64,000 nucleotides of DNA. Source: Podaxis mareebaensis. Lineage: Eukaryota; Basidiomycota; Agaricomycetes; Agaricales; Agaricaceae. The position numbers and the translations under genes were made by a program. This document shows, in pieces, positions 1 to 12,600 of the stretch. How positions within the stretch are numbered: position 1 is the first letter of the stretch; each line of letters starts with the position of its first letter. The DNA lies in contig JAEUWP010000503.1 of assembly GCA_018524725.1 (NCBI GenBank), positions 1-64,000 of the forward strand, read 5' to 3'. The notes under the pieces are model-generated. The model did not search any database. It had not been told where the DNA came from and worked only from the letters and a program-made list of their open reading frames with translations.

Positions 1-1215
1 ACTCCACCCCCCATCAATAAAGCCACCAAGCCTCAGTACAGGTCTGGTGCACCTTCCCCTTCAACTCAGAGGTCGTCTTACTCTAAGGCAGCATCTCAAT
101 CTCCTCTCAAAGTGGACAAACTGCAAAAATATGCAGCTTTCCAGAATCAATTTCCCTCAATGTCACCGGTTGACATTGTTAACTTCCTTCACAATGCGGG
201 AGACATCAAATCCCCTGCTCCTAAGAGCCAATCCCCTTCTCCTTGCTCTTCCTCTCAACCAAAGGCCACCCAAGGCCCTTCTTGCAAAAACGTTGTTGTC
301 CCCTTCAATGACACATTCACACATCTTATGATCACTTCATTGGACCTCATCATTCGATGTTGTAACAATGAATTATACCAAAAAAACCTCTCTCTTTGCG
401 TCAAGTCAGCAAAGAAGAACGAGCGTACACTCTGGCTCAATACAAATGCTGTAGCTTCTGAGGCTGAACTCAATGCCATTAAGAAGGGCATCACCGACTC
501 TAACTGATCAGCCTTCACCTCCCCAGACATCAGGAATGCTGTTAACCCTTCACTTCCTATGTCAAAATCTTTCATCAAACTAACCAACCTCCCATACTTC
601 AGGGAAGATGGTACCCCTCACACCACTGATGACATTAAACCTGTCATCAATGCTTCTCCTTATCCTGACATTGTCAATCACATTGTTAGCAAACCACGAT
701 TCTGCTGAGTCTCCCCCCACTCTGACTTGGCCATCCTTTTCTTCGACCTGTGGGATTCACAAACTGCATCATGGGCCAAGCTTTATATCAACCATACCAT
801 TCTCTTTGAGAACAGAGTATGTACCTTCAGAAGTGCAAGCATGAGAATTGCTAGCCCCCTCTGTAACCAATGCTGGAGGTGGGGACATGCCACACATAAT
901 TGCAAGGCTCGCAACCCAAGGTGCACCATTTGTGGTGACCCACATTACACCAACAACCATTGCCATGATGGATACTGCTGTCATGGCAAGACTGGTCCCA
1001 ACCCTTGCCCCCCCACCCCCACAAATGTCATGGAATGTCCTCATGTGACCTCATTCTCCTGCCTGTCATGTGGTTCCAAAGATCATCATGTGAACAGCAA
1101 CAAATGCCTGTTCTTCCATCACTGTTATGACAAAGAATGGATCATCTAAAAAGTCAATGAAATGAAGACGGAAAAGGCCAAAGATGACTTCAACACCTGC
1201 GCTGTTAATGTCTAA
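1..1215 (+). pseudogene. LINE copy 1 ORF1 (gag-like, CCHC zinc knuckles), interrupted
   Basis: One continuous frame enters from the left edge and ends at TAA 1213-1215, with in-frame stops near 505, 705 and 1147. The last part holds a cluster of Cys/His motifs: a CX2CX4HX4C knuckle (CNQCWRWGHATHNC, about 860-903), a second CX2C..H..C group at about 920-965 and a third at about 1035-1110. Such ORF1 proteins bind element RNA and act in assembly of the retrotransposition complex. The final codons overlap the start of ORF2 (ATG 1208-1210 lies just before the TAA). Nonfunctional as it stands. Confidence 0.8.
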
Positions 1216-4200
1216 TTACAACACATCTAATTTTGCTACTTCACTATCTAACATTTCAATCTGTTCATTTAATGTTCAAAAAAACTGGTCTACTGTAGAA
1301 TTCCTTTTAAACTCTCCTTTACTTAAAGATGTTCACATCTTATGTTTACAAGAACCCACTTTCAAATTCATTTGTAATGTCCCATCCACATTGGTCTCTG
1401 AAGGAGACCCAATGGAGGGACCCCCTATCCACAAAGATTGGTTACTACTTCACAACCAATCCATTTCTAAACCCCATGTTCTCACTTACATACACAACTC
1501 TATCCAGTCCCTTAATCCCATCATCCATCCAAACATCATTTTGTCATCTGACTTCCAGCTGTTTTCACTTTCTATTCCTAGTAAACAATACTTCCTTAAT
1601 TGCTACTTTGAAACAAATGATTCTTCATCTATCAACTATTTAGAATCACATATACACTCCTTCCCTAACAATGTTTGTTATGCAGGAGGCGACTTTAACA
1701 CAAGGTCTCCTGAATGGGATCATAATGCACCTCACCATCTTGCACATGCAGACTTGTTATGTGACATCATGGACATGATCAGACTTACTAGATCTACTCT
1801 GGTCCAATATTCTCCCACTCACTTCCCTGATGATCCTAACAAATCTGCAACAGTGATCAATCTCATGTTCACAATCTCTCCGCCAGATCTTCCCACTCCC
1901 ACCCATTCATACCAACATGATTGGTGATCCCAATCTGATCATGTTCCCCTCTTCACACATGTCCCTCTTTCGTCAACTGCCAACCCCATCACCATCAAAC
2001 ATACTATCCCTAGAGACTCTGAAGAAGAAACTCTTTTCCTATACAACTGCTCCTGACACATAAAGGCCATCCCCCCTACTTTTGACTCTGCTGATGATGT
2101 CAACAAATATGCAACCTCCATCTTTGATATCGTTTCTGATGAATGGAATGCAAACACCATAGAAGTCAAAATTTGCCAATGCTCAAAGCCTTGGTGGAAC
2201 AACCAATGCTCTGATGCACTATATGCCTTTAATGCCCATCACACTAAACAAAATTGGAGCAACTTCAGACACACCACCAAAAAAGCTAAGAGAACCTTCT
2301 TTGACCAAAAGATTTTGGAAATCTCGAGGGAGAAACAACGACCTTGGGACCTGATGTCATGGGTGAAGAAACATAACCTCCCCCCTTCCCAATCCATCCT
2401 CCACAAAGGACAACTGTGTGATGAACTGGAAAGCCTATGGAAAGCACTAGACCAGACATACAATGCAGCATCTAATAGACCTATTGACCTAAATACAGCC
2501 AACTTCACCCCTGAACAAAAAGAGCAATCATGGCCCCCCTTCTTGACCAGGGAAGTAACAGACACCCTCTCACCATGCACCAACTCCTCCACTCCAGGTC
2601 CAGACCATCTAACTTGGGCTTACATCAAATTCCTCATGTCTGATGATGACATCAGATTGAACTTCACATCCTTTGCCTCTGTGTGCATTCAATTTCACAC
2701 ATGGCCAGAATACTTCAAGACATCTACTTCAGTTATTATTCCCAAACTGAATAAACCTCATTATTCAACACCAAAAATGTTCTGCCCCATCATCCTCCTC
2801 AATACCCTAGGCAAACTCATTGAGAAGATGATCTCCAACCACCTTCAATTTGAGTCCACCCAGTTCAACCTTGTTCACCCCCTCCAATTTGGAGGCATCA
2901 TCCACTGCTCAACAGAAGATGCAGGAGTATTCGTCACCCATATGGTCTGCACAGGATGGAAAAAGAGCTTAAAAATGAGTGTCCTCACTTTTGATGTCAC
3001 TCAATTTTTCCCTTCTATTAACCACTCTCTTTTAATTGAAATTCTTAAAAGACATGGGTTTCATTCATCAGTAGTATCCTTCTTTTCAGACTACTTAGTT
3101 AATCGTTTCACTAAATATTCCTGGAACAATGAATCATCCCCTCCATTCCTGGCTTCTGTAGGTGTCAGTCAAGGCTCTGCCCTCTCTCCTATTCTAACTG
3201 CCCTTTATCTCTCACCTTTCATTCATAAATTCTCTAATGATGCTAGGTGTAAACTACTCTCTTTTGTTGATGATGGTCTCATTATTGTACAATCTGAATC
3301 GTTTCACACAAACTGTAATTTACTCACCTCTGTATATCTTAGTTGCAAACAACTACTAACCTCTATGGGCCTCACTCTTGAACACAACAAGACAGAGGCC
3401 TTCCATTTCTCTAATCACCCTTGGGCAGAACCTGACCCCCACATTGTCGTCAACCATCCCACAGATGGTTGCCTCACATTCATCCCCAAGTGTCATCTCT
3501 GATACTTGGGCTTTTACTTTGACCAGGTGCTTTCCTTCAAAGAACACGTCCAGTACTACTCCACTAAAGCACTATCCTCCGTCAAATGCATGCACCTCCT
3601 CAGCAATTCAATCTGAGGTCTTTCTCCTCTACACAAACACCTTCTATACAGGTCTTGTGTAGTTCCTATAGCCATATATGGATTTCGTTTATGGTTTAAT
3701 CGCAATGGCCACTATAAAGGCCTCATCAAACAACTCCAACAAATGCAATGGTCTGCAGCCTTATGGATCACCAGTGTGTTTTGCACAACACCCACAGGTG
3801 GTGTCGAGGCTATTGCTGGCCTCATTCCCATCCAGCTCCATCTCTTCAAATTAGCTAAATGCTGCTCCCTTCATTTCCAAACCCTCCCCCCTTCCCACCC
3901 CCTCAAACTCCTCCCACATGACATTGACCCTCTTGATGTGTGCTCTACTAAAACCTGATCCACGGCACTAGACTTTGTCTCTGATGCTCAACTAGTATCA
4001 GATTGATTTAACCACCTTCACCCAAGTGCCAAGCCTGGTCAGCATCTTATTGATCATTTCGATTCCCAAATCCACTTCCATCAATGTCCCACCCCCTCTG
4101 ATAATGACATAAAAGCTCACTATATACAATCTCTTAATGTAGCCAGAGATTCTTCTTTCTCTTCTCCAGTATCACTAGTAGTTTCCTCTGATGGTTCTGT

Positions 4201-5101
4201 TCCCCTTGATCTGCAGCTCTCTGCTACCTCCGCTTTTCTTGTTTTCAGCTCATCTGCTTCTGACATTCTCTCCTCTTCTGTATGCCCCTGCAGGGAAGTT
4301 ATCTCATCTGATTCCAAATCCTATGCTCTCTGTCTTGGTCTCTTTTCTTCTGTTTCTCTTGCTATCTCTCGCAACTACTCCTCTATCTCTCTCTTTACAG
4401 ACTCTATCTCATCTGCAAAGTTACTGTTTAACTATGGCCCCTATAGTGCTCACAAGGATGCTTTAGCAGTTGTACCTCTTCTCTAAGAGTGGTTGTCCTC
4501 CTCCCCCCTCAACAACATCCATTTCTGGTCAGTCCCATCCTCCGAAAAATGGTCAGTTCACTTCCAAGTGCACAACCTAGCCAAGTCATTGCACATACCT
4601 AACAACCCATGGTTCCCCTTCTGCACCTCTCTAGGATACATTCACAATCATTATACCACCAAATGCCTTGCTCTATGGAGGCAGAAAATGAACATTCCTA
4701 AATATCAAGGCCATAACTGGCTTCCCCTCACCAACCCCACAGACCAACCTCTGGAACCCAAATACACCAATGGCAGCACTTGGCTCTCTTCGGGCCTTGG
4801 TGCTGACCCCAATTTATGCATGCACTTTACTTGCTGTGTGACTGACCATGCGCCTATTGGTGCCTTCAGACAGTGCTTCTTCCCAGGGCACTACATTACT
4901 TCCTGCCTGTGCAGCAAAGAACTTGAAACTCGGGACCACATCATCTACCACTGTCCCCTCTATCATCAGCCTTATGGTATTCATGTGAATTTCTACTGGC
5001 TCATTGAGTTTCTTTGTGAAAACCCAGTGGCATTCTCCTTTGCTGACCAGATACAAGGACCAATTACTTTTGAGGACTACAACACCCGACAGCTTACTTG
5101 A
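1208..5101 (+). pseudogene. LINE copy 1 ORF2: endonuclease, reverse transcriptase, RNase H
   Basis: A single reading frame of about 3.9 kb without any frameshift, also open from an earlier ATG at 1184. An endonuclease/exonuclease/phosphatase fold occupies about 1240-1950 (FNVQ and CLQEP near the start, then GGDFNTRSPEWD). The reverse transcriptase runs about 2540-3560 (catalytic FVDDG near 3260). An RNase H-like part lies about 4180-4480 (SSDGS, then FTDSI). A Cys/His C-terminal segment (CLCSKELETRDHIIYHC) precedes the final TGA at 5099. Internal stops are TGA at 1925, 2054, 3500, 3614, 3956 and 4004 and TAA at 4484. This copy is dead unless suppressed. Confidence 0.88.
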
Positions 5102-5417
5102 CAAGAGAGGCTGGCCTTACACAGCACTCCAGACATTCACTGAAAGGGTCTCTTTTCTTTCCTCTCTCTCCTATGTACACTCACCTCTAGCTAGCTCCAT
5201 CTTTCCTCTCCCACTTCTTCTTCATCTTCTTTTCTCTCTCTATGTTTGACTAGTTGTACTCTCTATCTTGTGTTGGCTGTCTCATTGTTAGCTCCCTCAC
5301 TCCCATACTTCATTCTTTTTCTTTTTCTTTCTCTCTGTTTCTCTCTATTGTCTGTAGGTTTTGGTTCTTGGCATTGCTATTGTGCACCCGTTTGTAGTAG
5401 CTAGTCTATTGCAATAA

Positions 5418-5427
<10 letters not shown>

Positions 5428-5448
<21 letters not shown>

Positions 5449-5449
5449 A
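5428..5449 (+). other. Poly(A) tail of LINE copy 1
   Basis: 22 consecutive A follow TTGCAATAAATGATGATTT. The AATAAA signal and tail mark the 3' end of the transcript that was reverse transcribed. LINE copy 2 begins at the next base. Confidence 0.95.
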
Positions 5450-5461
5450 CTCCCCCAAGGC

Positions 5462-6410
5462 TACTCAAGGCCCTTCCCATGAAAACATTGTTGTTCCCTA
5501 TAATGATGTCTTCAAGCCCATCCATATCACCTCACTTGATTTAGTGGTACAGAACTGCAACAACACCCTTTATCAAAAGGGTTTCCTCCTCAAAGTAGAA
5601 TCAGCCAAGTCCAATGACCAGACTCTATGGCTCACAACTAATCAAGTCACCACTGATGAAGAGCTTCTCATTGTCAAAAAGGGTATTGCTGATTCTAATC
5701 AATTGGCTTTTGCAACCCCCAAGATGAGAGACACCATTGCTCCCTCTCTCCCCATGTCCAAGTTGTTCATCAAATTGATGAACCTCCCCTACTTCCACCC
5801 TGATGGGACCCCCCACACTGCCAATGACTTTAAAGAAGTTATCAAATCTTCTCCTTACCATGAGATGATCCAACATCTCATCAGCAAACCCCACTTCCAC
5901 TGCATCTCCCCTCACTCTGACTCCACCATCCTCTTCTTTGACCTCTGGGATTCCCAGTCCACCTCAAGAGTCAAGCTACTCATCAACTACACCCTCCTCT
6001 TTGAAAGTCAAGTGTGCAGTTTCTGAGGTGCCACCATTCACACTGCTTCCCCCCTCTGCAACAGGTGCTGGAGGTGGGGCCACCCTACACACCTTTGCAG
6101 AGTGCACAATCCAAGGTGCTCCATATGTGGAGATCCTTACCACACCAAAAATCACCATTGTGATGGCTTTTGCTGCTGTGGCAAACCTGGTCTGAATCCC
6201 TGTCCCCCTACCCCCACTAACATTAAGGAGTGCCCCCATGTGACCTCCTTCAACTGTCTCTCATGTGATTCCAAGGATCATCACATGAACTCCAAAAAAT
6301 GCCCATTTTTCCATCACTAATATGACTGAGAATGGATGACCACCAAACTCTGCAAACTCAAAGTGGAAAAAAACCAATGTGACTTCAACTCTGGTGCTGT
6401 TAATGTCTAG
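5462..6410 (+). pseudogene. LINE copy 2 ORF1 remnant (gag-like, zinc knuckles)
   Basis: Truncated at its start. The frame carries stops at about 6024, 6318 and 6330 and closes with TAG 6408-6410. It keeps the knuckle cluster seen in copy 1: the region about 6040-6110 has Cys/His spacing matching the first knuckle, followed by CSICGDPYHTKNHHC and CPHVTSFNCLSC at about 6115-6290. As in copy 1, the ORF1 stop overlaps the ORF2 start in the string ATGTCTAG. Confidence 0.78.
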
Positions 6411-9400
6411 AGGACCTCTTAACACTCAAGATTCCTTTTCTTCTATTCCTATTCTCTTTTTCAATGTTCACTACTCCATTCCAACTGTTGAACTTTTATT
6501 CAATGACCCTACATTTAAAGACATTCTCATTCTATGCTTTCAGGAACCACCCTTTAGTGTTATCCACAACATCCCCTTGACTGAGAACTCTGAAGGAGTT
6601 CCCTATAAAGGCACACCATACAACCCCAACTGGCACCTCTTCATTTCTGATGGTGAATGCCCTCAGACAGTGACCTTCATCCACAACTTGTGTAACTCTC
6701 TTATGCCCATTTCCCACCCAGATATCATTTCATCTCCAGACTTTCAACTCATCTCTCTTTCTTTTCTGAAGAAACTTTATTTTCTTAACTGCTACTTTGA
6801 TCCTTCTAACGACTCCTCCATTTCTTATTTGGAGTCACATATTCACCTCTTTCCAAAGAACATTGTCTGTGTAGGAGGAGATTTTAACTCTCACTCTCCC
6901 AAATGGGACCCTCACATTACACACCACTCCATGAGGGGCAACTTACTAACTGACATCATGAACTCATTAGGTCTCACTCTATCTATGCCTGAAGAGGATA
7001 AATATACACACATCCCTTTCAATGAATCTAAACATCTGTCTGTCATTGACCTTATTTTTATGACAGATGACCCTTTACAACAAAGCCCAGTCCACTCTAT
7101 ATATGATGACTGGCAATTCAAGTCTGACCATCACCCCCTCCTCACTTCCCTTCCCATTCCCTCCCCCTTCCAACCTTTCATTGAAAAACTCACCATTCCA
7201 TGCAACTCAGAAGAAGAAGCCACACTCCTCTACTCCATTGGTGCCCACCTCCAATCCATCCCTCCCATCTTCCTTATGAGTGAAGATGTCCACTCCTATG
7301 CCAATGCTATGTCCCAAATCATATCACAAGAGTGGCAAAACAATGCCAAACTCATCAAGATCTGTGCCAAGTCCAAACCCTGGTGGAATCCTCAGTGCTC
7401 TACTGCTCTCAGAGCCTTCCAGTCTCACAAGTCCAAAGCCAACTGGACTAAATCCTGATGGACCACTTGCCAAGCCAAATGTGCATTCTTCAACAAGAAG
7501 ATCAAAGACATAGCTGAAGAAGACTGCTGCCCTTGGGATCTTATGTCCTGGATCAGCAAGAGGAATCTTCCCCCCTCCTAATCCATTACCTTCAACAGGA
7601 AGAATTGTGATGAGCTAGACAACCTCTGGCATGTACTTGACTCTTCCTACAACTCCACCTCTAACTGCACAGTTGATTTAAGTGCCATCAACTCCATTGA
7701 CACCTAACTGGAGCACCAATGGCCCCCCTTTTCCAATGCTGAGATGTGGGACACCCTCAACTCCTGCACCAACTCTTCTGCATCTGGGCCTGATCACCTC
7801 TCCTGGGCTCATATCAAGCACCTCATGTCTATTGACCTCCTCTGCAACAACTTCCTCCTCTTCACATCCAAGTGTGTCAAGTTCTCCATATGGCTGGAAC
7901 ATTTCAAAAATTCCACCTCCATTATCATCTTGAAACCCAACAAACCTCACTACTCCACTCCCAAAATATTTTGGCCCATCATCCTACTCAACACACTGGG
8001 CAAGCTTATCAAAAAAATGATATCTGCTTGCATGCAATTTGAAGCAGCCCAGCACAATCTCATCCACCCCCTCCAGTTCAGCAGTATCATCCAGTGCTCA
8101 ACTGAAGACACTGGAGTCTACATTACTCATATGGTCCACTCAGGCTGGAAACAGAAACTCAAGACCAGCATCATCACCTTTGATGTTGCCCAATTCTTCC
8201 CCTCTACTAACCATTCCATCCTCATGTCCACCCTTTGATGACATGGTTTCAATTCCAACCTTGTTTCCTTTTTCTCTCATTATCTCAAGGACTGCTTTAC
8301 TACTTATTCTTGGAATAACAAACTTTCTCCCAGGTTCCTTGCTTCTGTAGGCATAGGCCAAGGTTCTGCCCTTTCCCCCATCCTAACCACCCTCTCTCTC
8401 TCTCCTTTTATGTATAAATTTTCTAATGACCCTCATTGTAAGATAGTCTCCTTTGTTGATGACAGACTCATCATTGTACAGTCTGACTCTTTCCACACTA
8501 ACTGTCATCTCCTCACACAGGTATACAAAGCTTGTGAAGACTACCTCCACTGCCTTAGTTTTGTTCTCAAAAGAGACAAGACTGAGGCTTTCCACTTTTC
8601 CAACTACCCCTTCCATGATCCCAATCCCCCCATCCACATTGACAACTCCCTCACCATCCACCCCAAACCCTACCTCTGCTACCTTGGCTTCTGGTTTGAC
8701 AGAAGCCTTATCTTTAAAGAACATGTTTGGTTTTATTCCACCAAGGCCCTCTCCACTGTTTGATGCATGTATATGCTAGGCAACTCCATTTGCAGCCTCT
8801 CTCCCCTTCACAAGAGACTGCTTTATAGGTCCTGCATCATATCCATTGCCATATACAGCTTTCAACTATGGTTCAATTGAAACACCAGATACTACAGGCT
8901 CATCAAATCCCTCTAGCACATGCAACAACAAGCTGCCCTCTGGATTACTGGCATGTTCTGCACTACCCCTTCAGGTGGAATTGAGACCATTGCTGGTCTC
9001 ATCCCCATCCAACTACATCTCTTCAAACTTGTCAAGCAGTACTCACTCCACTTCCACACCCTCCCCCCTTCTCACCCCCTCAAACTCCTTACTCATGACA
9101 TTGATCTCTTCAACACTTGTCACATCAAACAGCACTCAACAGTGCTTGACTTCATTTCTGATGCCCAGCTAGTCATGGACCAGTTTCAGCATCTCCACCC
9201 CAGCACCAAACCTGGCCAGCACTTGCTGGACTTGTTTAGCAATCAAATCAAATTCATCAAGTGCCCCAACCCTTTGAAAGAAGGCACTATGATGCTCCAC
9301 ATTGCCAATGCCTCCTATGCTCAGGACCTCTCCTTCTCCTCTCTGGTTTTACTTGTATTAGCTATAGATGGTTTTGTTCCCTCCAACCCATCCCTTTCTG

Positions 9401-10287
9401 CCTCCTCTGCATTTCTCATTTTCAGTTCTTCCTCTTTGGACATTCTTTCTTCTTTAGTTTACCCTTGTAGTGAAGTCACTTCTTCTGATTCTGAATTGTA
9501 TGCTCTTTGTATTGGACTTTTTTCTTCCATCTCTCTTACTACATCTCTCAATGTCTCTTCCATTGTAGTTTTTACAGACTCAATCTCTTCTGCTAAACTT
9601 CTATTTTCATACAGACCTCACAGCACACACCTAGATTCCATTGCAGTCACTCCTCTCTTGTAATCATGGCTCTCCTCTTCCCCCCTTAACCATGTCCATT
9701 TCTGGTCCATCCCCTCATCTGCCAACTGGTCCATCCATCACCAGGCACACATCCTCACCAAGTCTCTCTGTCTCCCCAATCCCAGATGCCAGCCTATCTG
9801 CACATCCCTCAGATTTGTTTGCAATCATTACACACAGAACTGCCTCTTGCTATAGCAAGAACATATAAACAATCTGTCTCATCATGGCCACTCCTGGCTT
9901 CCCCTCCTCAACCCCACTGAGCAGCCCTTACAACCCAAGTATGCTAAAGGTGGAACTTGGTCAAATTCACCCCTTGGACATAACACCCAATTATGCACAT
10001 GCTTTACTCACTGCATCACCAATCATGCACCCATCAGTGCTTTCTGTCAGTGTTTCTTCCCTGGGTGCCACATCACCTCCTGCTCATATGGTGAACCACT
10101 CAAGACACAAGACCACATTCTTGACAACTGCCCATGCTTTTGATATCCCTTAGGAGCTTGTGATGGCTTCTACTGGATCATCCAGTTCTTGGACCAAAAC
10201 CCAGTGGCATTCTCCTTTGCTGACCAGATACAAGGACCCATTACCCAAGAAGAGTTCACCACCCACTGCCTCAATCATAGAGAGTGA
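6403..10287 (+). pseudogene. LINE copy 2 ORF2: endonuclease, reverse transcriptase, RNase H
   Basis: One frame of 3.9 kb with no frameshift (also open from ATG 6379). The endonuclease is fully open to 7455 (FNVHYS, CFQEPP, VGGDFNSHSPKWD). The reverse transcriptase covers about 7740-8770 (catalytic FVDDR near 8455, where copy 1 has FVDDG). An RNase H-like part covers about 9360-9660 (FTDSI). The Cys/His end stops at TGA 10285-10287. Internal stops include TGA 7456, TAA near 7579 and 7705, a TGA pair at 8236-8241, TGA 8761 and 8878, TAA 9661 and TAG near 9856. Not functional. Confidence 0.86.
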
Positions 10288-10587
10288 CTTGCCATCAACA
10301 GAGTCCTGGATGTCCACTGAAGGTCTCTTATGTTTCACATTGCCTCATAGCTAGCTCCCTGCTCCTACACCTCTTCTCATTCTAATTCCATTCTCTCTAT
10401 TTTGCATCTTGTTAAGTTAGTTTCCTCTTTCTTTTCAATTCATTGTCTCTAGTGTAGCTCCCTTGCTTCCTACCCTCTTCTTTTTCTATCTTTTCTTTTT
10501 CTCTCTCTTTTCCTTCTCTCTAGTTTTGGTATTGGGACTGCCATTGTGCACCCATTTGTAGTAGCTAGGTCTATTGCAATAAATGTC

Positions 10588-10592
<5 letters not shown>

Positions 10593-10621
<29 letters not shown>
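10593..10621 (+). other. Poly(A) tail of LINE copy 2
   Basis: 29 A residues after AATAAATGTCAATTT, marking the 3' end of the second LINE. Confidence 0.95.
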
Positions 10622-10623
<2 letters not shown>

Positions 10624-12600
10624 GATTGTCATCCTGAAAACCAACTACCTCAACTCCTAGATTGTAAACACCAGGGTATCATGTACACCCCAGGATGCCC
10701 CAGTTCTTCCTGGACTGCCATACCTATATCATCACTGACTGTCCCCTAGGTGGACCCTTTCTTTGGTTTGTTCTACGTGAATATACTTCTAAAAAAAATG
10801 CAGTTGTAGGTGAATCCGGGTGTAGTGCATGCAATGTAATGTTCCAAGTAAAGATAGAAATGTCCAGACCCAAGTTTTGGCAACAAGTATTGGGTCCCCT
10901 TATTGTGGCTTCATGATGTCTCTCACCTGATGTAAACCAGGTTTCCCTCTCATTTTCTGCGTGCCCTATCCTTGATAAGAAATTTTCTGAAGTGCCGAAG
11001 ACATATAGCCTGTTTGGTAGTGACATGAACAATAGATCATTACTACACCACCTTCAAGTGCTTCCACCATCCTGATGGCCATCCGTTCTATCCATTCTGT
11101 TAGCAGCCTCATTCCTACGTAATGGATGAACACTACAGAGGCTCTGGAATCAGCGCTGATCCTTCTAGATCTTGCGGTTGGTATTCAGTGATCAAGGCAG
11201 GCTAATATGAGCCCACTTCCCACTACTTCTCAATTGGACTTTACGAGGTTTATCCCTGAAGGCCTGGAGCTGGACTACCCACCACGAGACATATATAGAC
11301 GCTGGGGTTTGGTGAGTGCAAACTCACTTTTGGTTCTCTAGTCTTGATAAGGCAGGCATGAATAAAAGAGGCCAATGCATCAACAAGGGCGCGATCGGAC
11401 ACCATGCTGTTGTGGAGCGAGATTGATGCCACTCGGAAAAACAGCTACAGACATTTGCTCGAAGGGTGCCCTTGCTGTAATGAGCCAATGAATTGTATTG
11501 GTTGCTTTCTTATGGCTGATACATAATAACAGATTATCTTAACGGCGCAGACTCTTATATTCGACAACAGCTGACCTCTGAAATCGACCCCTGGATGAGG
11601 TATTCCTTCTAATCCTTCCTTTCTATCACAGGTACCCATTCGTGGACAGCTGTAATTTGATGCAATGAAAAACTTGCCACGTTGACAGTCTAGAAGGCAG
11701 CCCAATCACAGGAACACACCGTTAGTTCTGTCCATCAAATATTTGGAGGTATACCGTGAGCAAGTTACTCGGTACCGCTGTTGGCCGCATCATAAATTTT
11801 TCGCCAGGACCACTATCGACGACGGGACCCTTGCAGCGGTATGGATTGGAGCAGAGATTTGAAATAGTCAAATACAGGGAAATCCTGGGCTTTTGGAACG
11901 GGCGGTATCAAGGGTACGAACAGAGAAACGGGATGGCCGCTGTTAACAGCCTTCAATCCCGTTCGGAGTATATGTGGATGAAGCTCTGAAAAGGGATCCC
12001 ACGTTCCCCGCTTGCGATGGAGGATCACCGCTCACCGTTCGATTTGGGAACGGTGAACAGGAAAAGCTTTTTTCCAATGGGATGCGTCGTTTTTCCCATA
12101 TTTACTCGCCTCATACTCTCCCATGGGTGACTCTTTTGCACTCAACTTCCTCTACATCACATACTCTGTCATAATCTTGTCAGCTGGTCTGTCCGACCTA
12201 GGTACCTTCTATTAGACCCCATAAGCGAACCCCAATACCACGATGAGAAAAACTCGCCATTTCCTTGGAGCATTGGTTCACGCTAAGATACTACCGGCAA
12301 TCCAAGCATCTAGGAAGACCTAACAGTGTGACAATGATAGACATCGTGTATCGAAATTTTCTCGGCCCCGCTAATGTGATGGGCGCCGGTGAGAATTAGT
12401 ACCACGTCCAGTAACTATGGTCATATTAGATCAATTTTAAACCAGAAGATAACTCGAGAGGAACATAATCAACGCGAGAAGAATATTTATGCTGTGGGAG
12501 TGCTTCTCCGTAACGCGTCTCTGTCTTTGTCTCCTGTTATCCACGGTCAAATCCACCCATTGCCCCTCGTTTGCATAGCCCACTAGATCGAGCGGCTGCC
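10622..12600. other. Intergenic, no gene recognised
   Basis: About 2 kb between the LINE tail and the first DUF6533 gene. Only short open frames without family features or splice logic occur on either strand. The final few hundred bases probably hold the promoter and 5' UTR of the gene starting at 12601; no clear TATA element or repeat was seen. Confidence 0.5.

Larger units (their letters stand above)
1..5449 (+). mobile_element. LINE (non-LTR retrotransposon) copy 1, 5' end outside window
   Basis: Non-LTR element in + orientation. In order it carries a gag-like ORF1 with zinc knuckles, ORF2 with an apurinic-type endonuclease, a reverse transcriptase and an RNase H-like segment, a pyrimidine-rich 3' UTR, an AATAAA signal (5413-5419 region) and a 22 nt poly(A) tail at 5428-5449. 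The left end lies beyond base 1. ORF1 and ORF2 carry several in-frame stops, so this copy should not make its own proteins. EN-RT-RNase H order fits the Tad/I-like LINE groups of fungi; the exact clade cannot be fixed by eye. A second copy abuts the poly(A) tail directly. Confidence 0.93.
5450..10621 (+). mobile_element. LINE copy 2, 5' truncated, directly behind copy 1
   Basis: Same family and same orientation as copy 1. It begins inside ORF1 (5450 aligns with about position 260 of copy 1), so its 5' part is missing, as usual for incomplete target-primed reverse transcription. Domain order is as in copy 1. The 3' end has the same GTAGTAGCTAG and TTGCAATAAATG motifs and a 29 nt poly(A) at 10593-10621. 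By eye the two copies differ in many silent and C/T positions, so they come from different insertions rather than a fresh duplication. I could not identify a clear target-site duplication. Confidence 0.93.

Noticed and set aside
5160..5400. Pyrimidine-rich CTCTCTTT stretches as microsatellites
   Set aside because: They are part of the LINE 3' UTR and occur at the same place in both copies.
10622..10900. Additional LINE or LTR sequence directly after the second poly(A)
   Set aside because: No similarity to either LINE copy, and no LTR-like ends were seen.
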